Below the pieces are notes generated by a model that saw nothing but the letters and a program-made list of their open reading frames with translations, ran no database searches and was not told the origin of the DNA. The position numbers and the translations under genes were made by a program. From Microbacterium croceum (GTDB taxonomy: Bacteria > Actinomycetota > Actinomycetes > Actinomycetales > Microbacteriaceae), in the NCBI RefSeq assembly GCF_023091245.1, contig NZ_JAHWXN010000001.1:1054001-1118000 (forward strand): 64,000 nt of DNA. Reading direction: 5' to 3'. Shown here in pieces: positions 61,501-64,000 of the stretch (positions within the stretch are counted from its first letter, which is position 1; each line of letters opens with the position of its first letter).

Positions 61501-64000
61501 AGGCGCCGTACGCGGTGAAGGATGCCGTCGTCGTGCGCCCCGGTCGTGAGATCGCGGTGCCCGTGCTCGACAACGACTCCGACCCTGAGGGCGACAAGCT
61601 CCAGCTCGTCAAGAACGGACTGGAGGTCCCCGAAGTTCTGACCGCCCGGGTCTCCGGCGATCGTGTGCTGGTGCAGGCTCCGAACGAGGAGATGGAGACC
61701 TCGCTGCAGTACACGGTGGTCGACACCCGCGGTGCCACTGCCACCGCGACGCTGCAGATCACGGTCGATGAGGAGGTGCCGTTGAAGGCTCCTGTCGCCC
61801 GTGATGATCGGCTCCAGCCCGCTGATCTGAAGGACGGCAGCTTGTCGGCCGATCTCGAGATCCTCAAGAACGACGAGGATCCCGATGGCACGAAGGACAG
61901 GCTCGACGTCGAGGTCGGCGAGGGCGGCACGCTCCTCGAGGGCGGCCTGGTCCGCGTCACCGTCACCGACGAGCTGCAGCTGATCCGCTACACGCTCACC
62001 GACCCCGATGGGCTCCAGGCATCCGCGTTCATCTTCGTGCCATCGCGCGCCGACCTGCGCCCGACGCTGAGTTCCACCAAACCGGTCGAGGTCGTCAGCG
62101 GCGAGACCAAGGAGCTGCCGCTCGACAAGTACGTCACCGTGGCCGGCGGGGGCGAGGTGACGATCACCGAGAAGGCGAAGATCACCGCGAACCACGCCAA
62201 CGGCGACGATCTGCTCCTCGACGCGAGCACCCTCGTCTACACCTCGGCGGACGGGTTCTTCGGACCGGACTCGCTGACCTTCGAGGTCACGGACGGCACG
62301 GGGCCCGACGACCCCGAAGGCCGCAAGGCCACGCTCAGCATCCCGATCAACGTGCTGCCGCCGGAGAACCAGCAGCCCACGTTCCTGCAGGGACAGGTAA
62401 ACGTCGCGCCGGGTGAGGACGCGGTTCCGCTCGACCTGGCCGCGCTCACCGATGACCCCGATCCCGAGGACAAGGGCAAGCACGAGTACGCCTTCATCGG
62501 TGGAGATGCCAACGGCATCTCTGCGCGAGTCGACGGCGATCGCCTGTACGTCGAAGCCTCGTCGAACGCCAAGAAGGGCGCGACGGCGACGCTGAAGATC
62601 CGCGTCAGCGACGGCGAGACCGAGCCGATCGAAGGAACCGTGACCGCCCTGGTGACGGCGTCGACCCGCAACCTGGCCGCGGCGAACACCGACACGATCT
62701 CCGAGGCCGACGCCGGCAAGACCATCACGGTCCCCGCGCTCGCGAACGACGTCAATCCGTTCCCCGAGACACCGCTGAAGATCGTCTCGGCCGTGACCGA
62801 GTCCGGCGACGCCAAGGTGTCGAACTCCGCCTCCGAGGTCACCATCACCCCGGCGAAGAGCTTCGTCGGCACGCTCGTGGTGCGCTACCGCATCCAGGAT
62901 GCGACCGAGGATGCCGACCGTGAGGTGAACGGCCAGATCATCGTCACCGTGCAGGACGTGCCGGGGGCGCCGGGTACCCCGACCGTCACCAGCGTGCAGG
63001 ACCGCACCGTGGTCATCTCCTATTCGGCCCCGACCAACAACGGAGCGGAGATCACCAAGTACACCGTGAAGTCGGTGACCGGCGGCGCCTACTCGAAGGA
63101 ATGCCAGTCGACCACCTGCACGCTCGACGGGCTGACAAACAACGTCGAGTACGCGTTCCAGGTGACGGCTACCAACCGTGTCGGCGAATCCGCGCCCTCC
63201 GGCACCTCGGAGATCGCTCGTCCGGACGCCCGCCCCGACACCCCCAACCCGCCGACCCTGGAGTTCGGAGACAAGTCGCTCAAGGTGGCGTGGAAGACCC
63301 CGACGACGCCCGGGTCACCGGTCGATCGCTACACGCTCGAGATCTCTCCGGCGCCGCCGTCCGGCATCACGCAGAAGGAAGTGACCGGCAACTCCCTGGT
63401 GTGGGAGGGCCTCGAGAACGGGTCCGACTATCAGGTGCGCGTGCAGGCCCACAACCGCGCTCCCGACCCCTCCAGCTGGAGCGGATGGTCGGCATCGGAG
63501 ATCCCGGCGGGCCCGCCGCTCGCGGCAGCGGCCCCGACCACACAGGAGCTCGAGCCGGTCGGCGGCCAGGCGCAGATGCAGGTGAACTGGACGCCGCCCG
63601 ACAAGAACGGCGACGCGATCCAGAGCTACCAGCTCGAGGTGCTCGAGGGCGGCAACGTCGTGCGCACCGTCACGCCCGGTGCCCAGGCGACCAGCCAGGC
63701 CGTGGTCGTGCCGACCTCCGAGTCGGCGTACACGTATCGGATCCGGGCGCAGAACAAGGCCGGGTGGGGCGAGTGGAGCGCGCAGTCGGCGCCGCGTCGT
63801 GGCGTCACCGCTCCCGGTGCCCCCACCAGCCTGCGCGTGACGAACGAGGGGGACCGTCAGCTGACGATCTCCTACAACCCGGGGTCGCGTAACGGCGCCA
63901 GGGCGGGAGAGGTCGCGTACCAGTACCGGTTGAACAACGGCGGGTGGACGGGAATCCCGGCCAACAACGTCATCGGCGGTCTCAGCAACGGCATCAACTA
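58572..64000 (+). CDS. Giant Ig-like / fibronectin type III surface protein (3' end cut by window edge)
   Basis: At least 1809 residues, still open at the edge. Residues about 14-35 form one hydrophobic signal/anchor segment (GVTVGVIAITTMAF). Residues 40-370 look like a beta-propeller-type ectodomain; an acidic linker (DGETENEDDSTEETVE) follows. From about 400 to 1460 there are at least eight cadherin/Ig-like repeats, each with a VLDNDxDPxGD-type motif, some calcium-binding. From about 1462 come at least three fibronectin III modules, for example GAPGTPTVTSVQDRTVVISY. Proteins of this kind in actinobacteria are encoded beside MoxR, DUF58 and FHA/kinase genes, which would lie past the edge. 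A structural or adhesion role at the cell envelope is likely. Confidence 0.85.
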   Translation, partial: MKALSWMRARPKTLASAAGVTVGVIAITTMAFTYEGFPTTKVDLNDGGVWITKTSSLLVGHFNHESTVLDGGLRTTGENYDILQAASTVLVVDDSASTVTTVDPARISLGDSAAIPTTAKVALGNRTAAVLDEKSGDLWVVPVAGIAGFEIEATEPLAELGENADVVVAGDGTVFALSAERGEVVTVPVDNEGEAGEPSTASVGEIDTALRPTITAVGRTPIVLDAAAGVVMTPGGFRTEIDGAADAVLQQASAETDAVAVATASTLLEVPLDGSEATETAVGANGTAAAPVWLRGCTYGAWAGSAKFVRECPGSANDVNAVVDGAEEAASLVFRVNRDVIILNDAVGGAAWMADDSLQRVDNWNDLTPPDGETENEDDSTEETVETTLPERSEINTPPVAEDDSYGVRPGATTMLPVLDNDNDADGDVLVAALAEKQPSIGTVQAVNNGGSLQIAVDEDASGTATFMYEADDGRKGKDTAMVTLTVRPWDENEAPKAKRKTALAVETGGTISYNILPDWIDPDGDDIYLQSVTPAEGDEVDFSKDGQMTYKATASLQGRKEVQVVVADASGLTTTSTLTLDVRPQGSTNPKTNADHVVTRAGEQVTVAPLVNDTSAGREPLRLSRVLDTPGATIQPNTANKTFTFVAPEPGVYYVQYQVTTGPKNGEGLVRIDVMPETETDLPPVAVRDVALLPTGGDVLLGVLNNDTDPAGGILVVQSVSLDPGSGISVSVLNHETLRITDQGALQNEVRIGYRISNGSKSADGEVVVIPIPAPDEILPPTANADTATVRAGDVVTIPVLDNDTHPSDDVLHLSPDLIEPLVDPEDGEAFVSQDEVRFKAGAEAKTVYLTYEAVDSRQQKAAGFVTIQILPIDEEKNAAPRPQDLTARALAGSEVNIAVPLDGIDTDGDSVELVGLDSSPTKGRITKVGPNYFTYEAAEGSAGVDAFTYRVRDRLGKEGTAAIRVGVAPAEQINQAPYAVKDAVVVRPGREIAVPVLDNDSDPEGDKLQLVKNGLEVPEVLTARVSGDRVLVQAPNEEMETSLQYTVVDTRGATATATLQITVDEEVPLKAPVARDDRLQPADLKDGSLSADLEILKNDEDPDGTKDRLDVEVGEGGTLLEGGLVRVTVTDELQLIRYTLTDPDGLQASAFIFVPSRADLRPTLSSTKPVEVVSGETKELPLDKYVTVAGGGEVTITEKAKITANHANGDDLLLDASTLVYTSADGFFGPDSLTFEVTDGTGPDDPEGRKATLSIPINVLPPENQQPTFLQGQVNVAPGEDAVPLDLAALTDDPDPEDKGKHEYAFIGGDANGISARVDGDRLYVEASSNAKKGATATLKIRVSDGETEPIEGTVTALVTASTRNLAAANTDTISEADAGKTITVPALANDVNPFPETPLKIVSAVTESGDAKVSNSASEVTITPAKSFVGTLVVRYRIQDATEDADREVNGQIIVTVQDVPGAPGTPTVTSVQDRTVVISYSAPTNNGAEITKYTVKSVTGGAYSKECQSTTCTLDGLTNNVEYAFQVTATNRVGESAPSGTSEIARPDARPDTPNPPTLEFGDKSLKVAWKTPTTPGSPVDRYTLEISPAPPSGITQKEVTGNSLVWEGLENGSDYQVRVQAHNRAPDPSSWSGWSASEIPAGPPLAAAAPTTQELEPVGGQAQMQVNWTPPDKNGDAIQSYQLEVLEGGNVVRTVTPGAQATSQAVVVPTSESAYTYRIRAQNKAGWGEWSAQSAPRRGVTAPGAPTSLRVTNEGDRQLTISYNPGSRNGARAGEVAYQYRLNNGGWTGIPANNVIGGLSNGIN

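Noticed and set aside
58893..62483. 1196-residue open frame on the minus strand
   Set aside because: It lies antisense to the repeat-rich surface protein, is rich in Arg/His/Asp typical of GC-rich antisense frames, and matches no family; the plus-strand frame has clear domains.

Overview
The window is about 70% G+C, densely packed, and carries many overlapping start/stop junctions (ATGA or GTGA). Base composition, codon use, the 446-residue DUF222/HNH protein, IdeR-type iron regulation and the mix of gene families all point to an actinobacterium, most likely Microbacteriaceae (Microbacterium-like). I see no rRNA, tRNA, CRISPR array, prophage or intact insertion sequence. The outermost genes (a homoserine dehydrogenase-like gene on the left, a giant surface protein on the right) are cut by the window edges.

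Layout. 1-6.5 kb: homoserine dehydrogenase-like gene, amino-acid permease overlapping an alanine racemase, two convergent IclR regulators, and an M15 (VanY-like) D,D-carboxypeptidase. 6.6-10.4 kb: acyl-CoA dehydrogenase, a small RHH/MazF toxin-antitoxin pair followed by decayed gene remnants (including a broken second copy of the same pair), and a DUF222/HNH gene with an apparently leaderless promoter.

10.6-32.5 kb is the most interesting block. It holds a D-serine-dehydratase-like PLP enzyme, an M20 amidohydrolase, a DppA D-aminopeptidase, a PucR regulator, a complete oligopeptide ABC transporter in which one permease and one ATPase are fused, a 1109-residue S9 peptidase fused to an S12 (beta-lactamase-like) domain, a COG3375 GNAT protein, an N-succinylamino-acid-racemase-like enolase-superfamily enzyme, a GMC oxidoreductase, an aldehyde dehydrogenase, a second S12 hydrolase, an agmatinase-type ureohydrolase and a C45 Ntn hydrolase. 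I read it as an island for taking up and degrading peptides that contain D-amino acids, with a succinylation-racemisation-desuccinylation route turning D- into L-amino acids. The family assignments are well supported; the integrated pathway is inference.

32.5-38.5 kb is a branched-chain 2-oxoacid dehydrogenase operon (E1 alpha, E1 beta, E2, acyl-CoA dehydrogenase, SDR) with a divergent Lrp/AsnC regulator. 38.7-42.7 kb is an ECF-type transporter (T component, double ATPase, candidate S component) with a siderophore-interacting flavoreductase and an iron box. 43.0-49.5 kb looks like a pyruvate/monocarboxylate uptake locus: CstA, YbdD-like protein, LytS/LytTR two-component system, small DUF485-like membrane protein and sodium:solute symporter. 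49.5-58.4 kb holds housekeeping and stand-alone genes: hypothetical protein, pirin, GNAT, RecQ with a repeat-derived insert, acyl-CoA oxidase-like protein, zinc alcohol dehydrogenase and 3-methyladenine glycosylase. From 58.6 kb to the edge runs a giant Ig-like/fibronectin-III surface protein.

Several families of short palindromic repeats sit between genes (7.87, 38.55, 42.78, 45.55, 52.0-52.2 and 56.55 kb), and one lies inside recQ.
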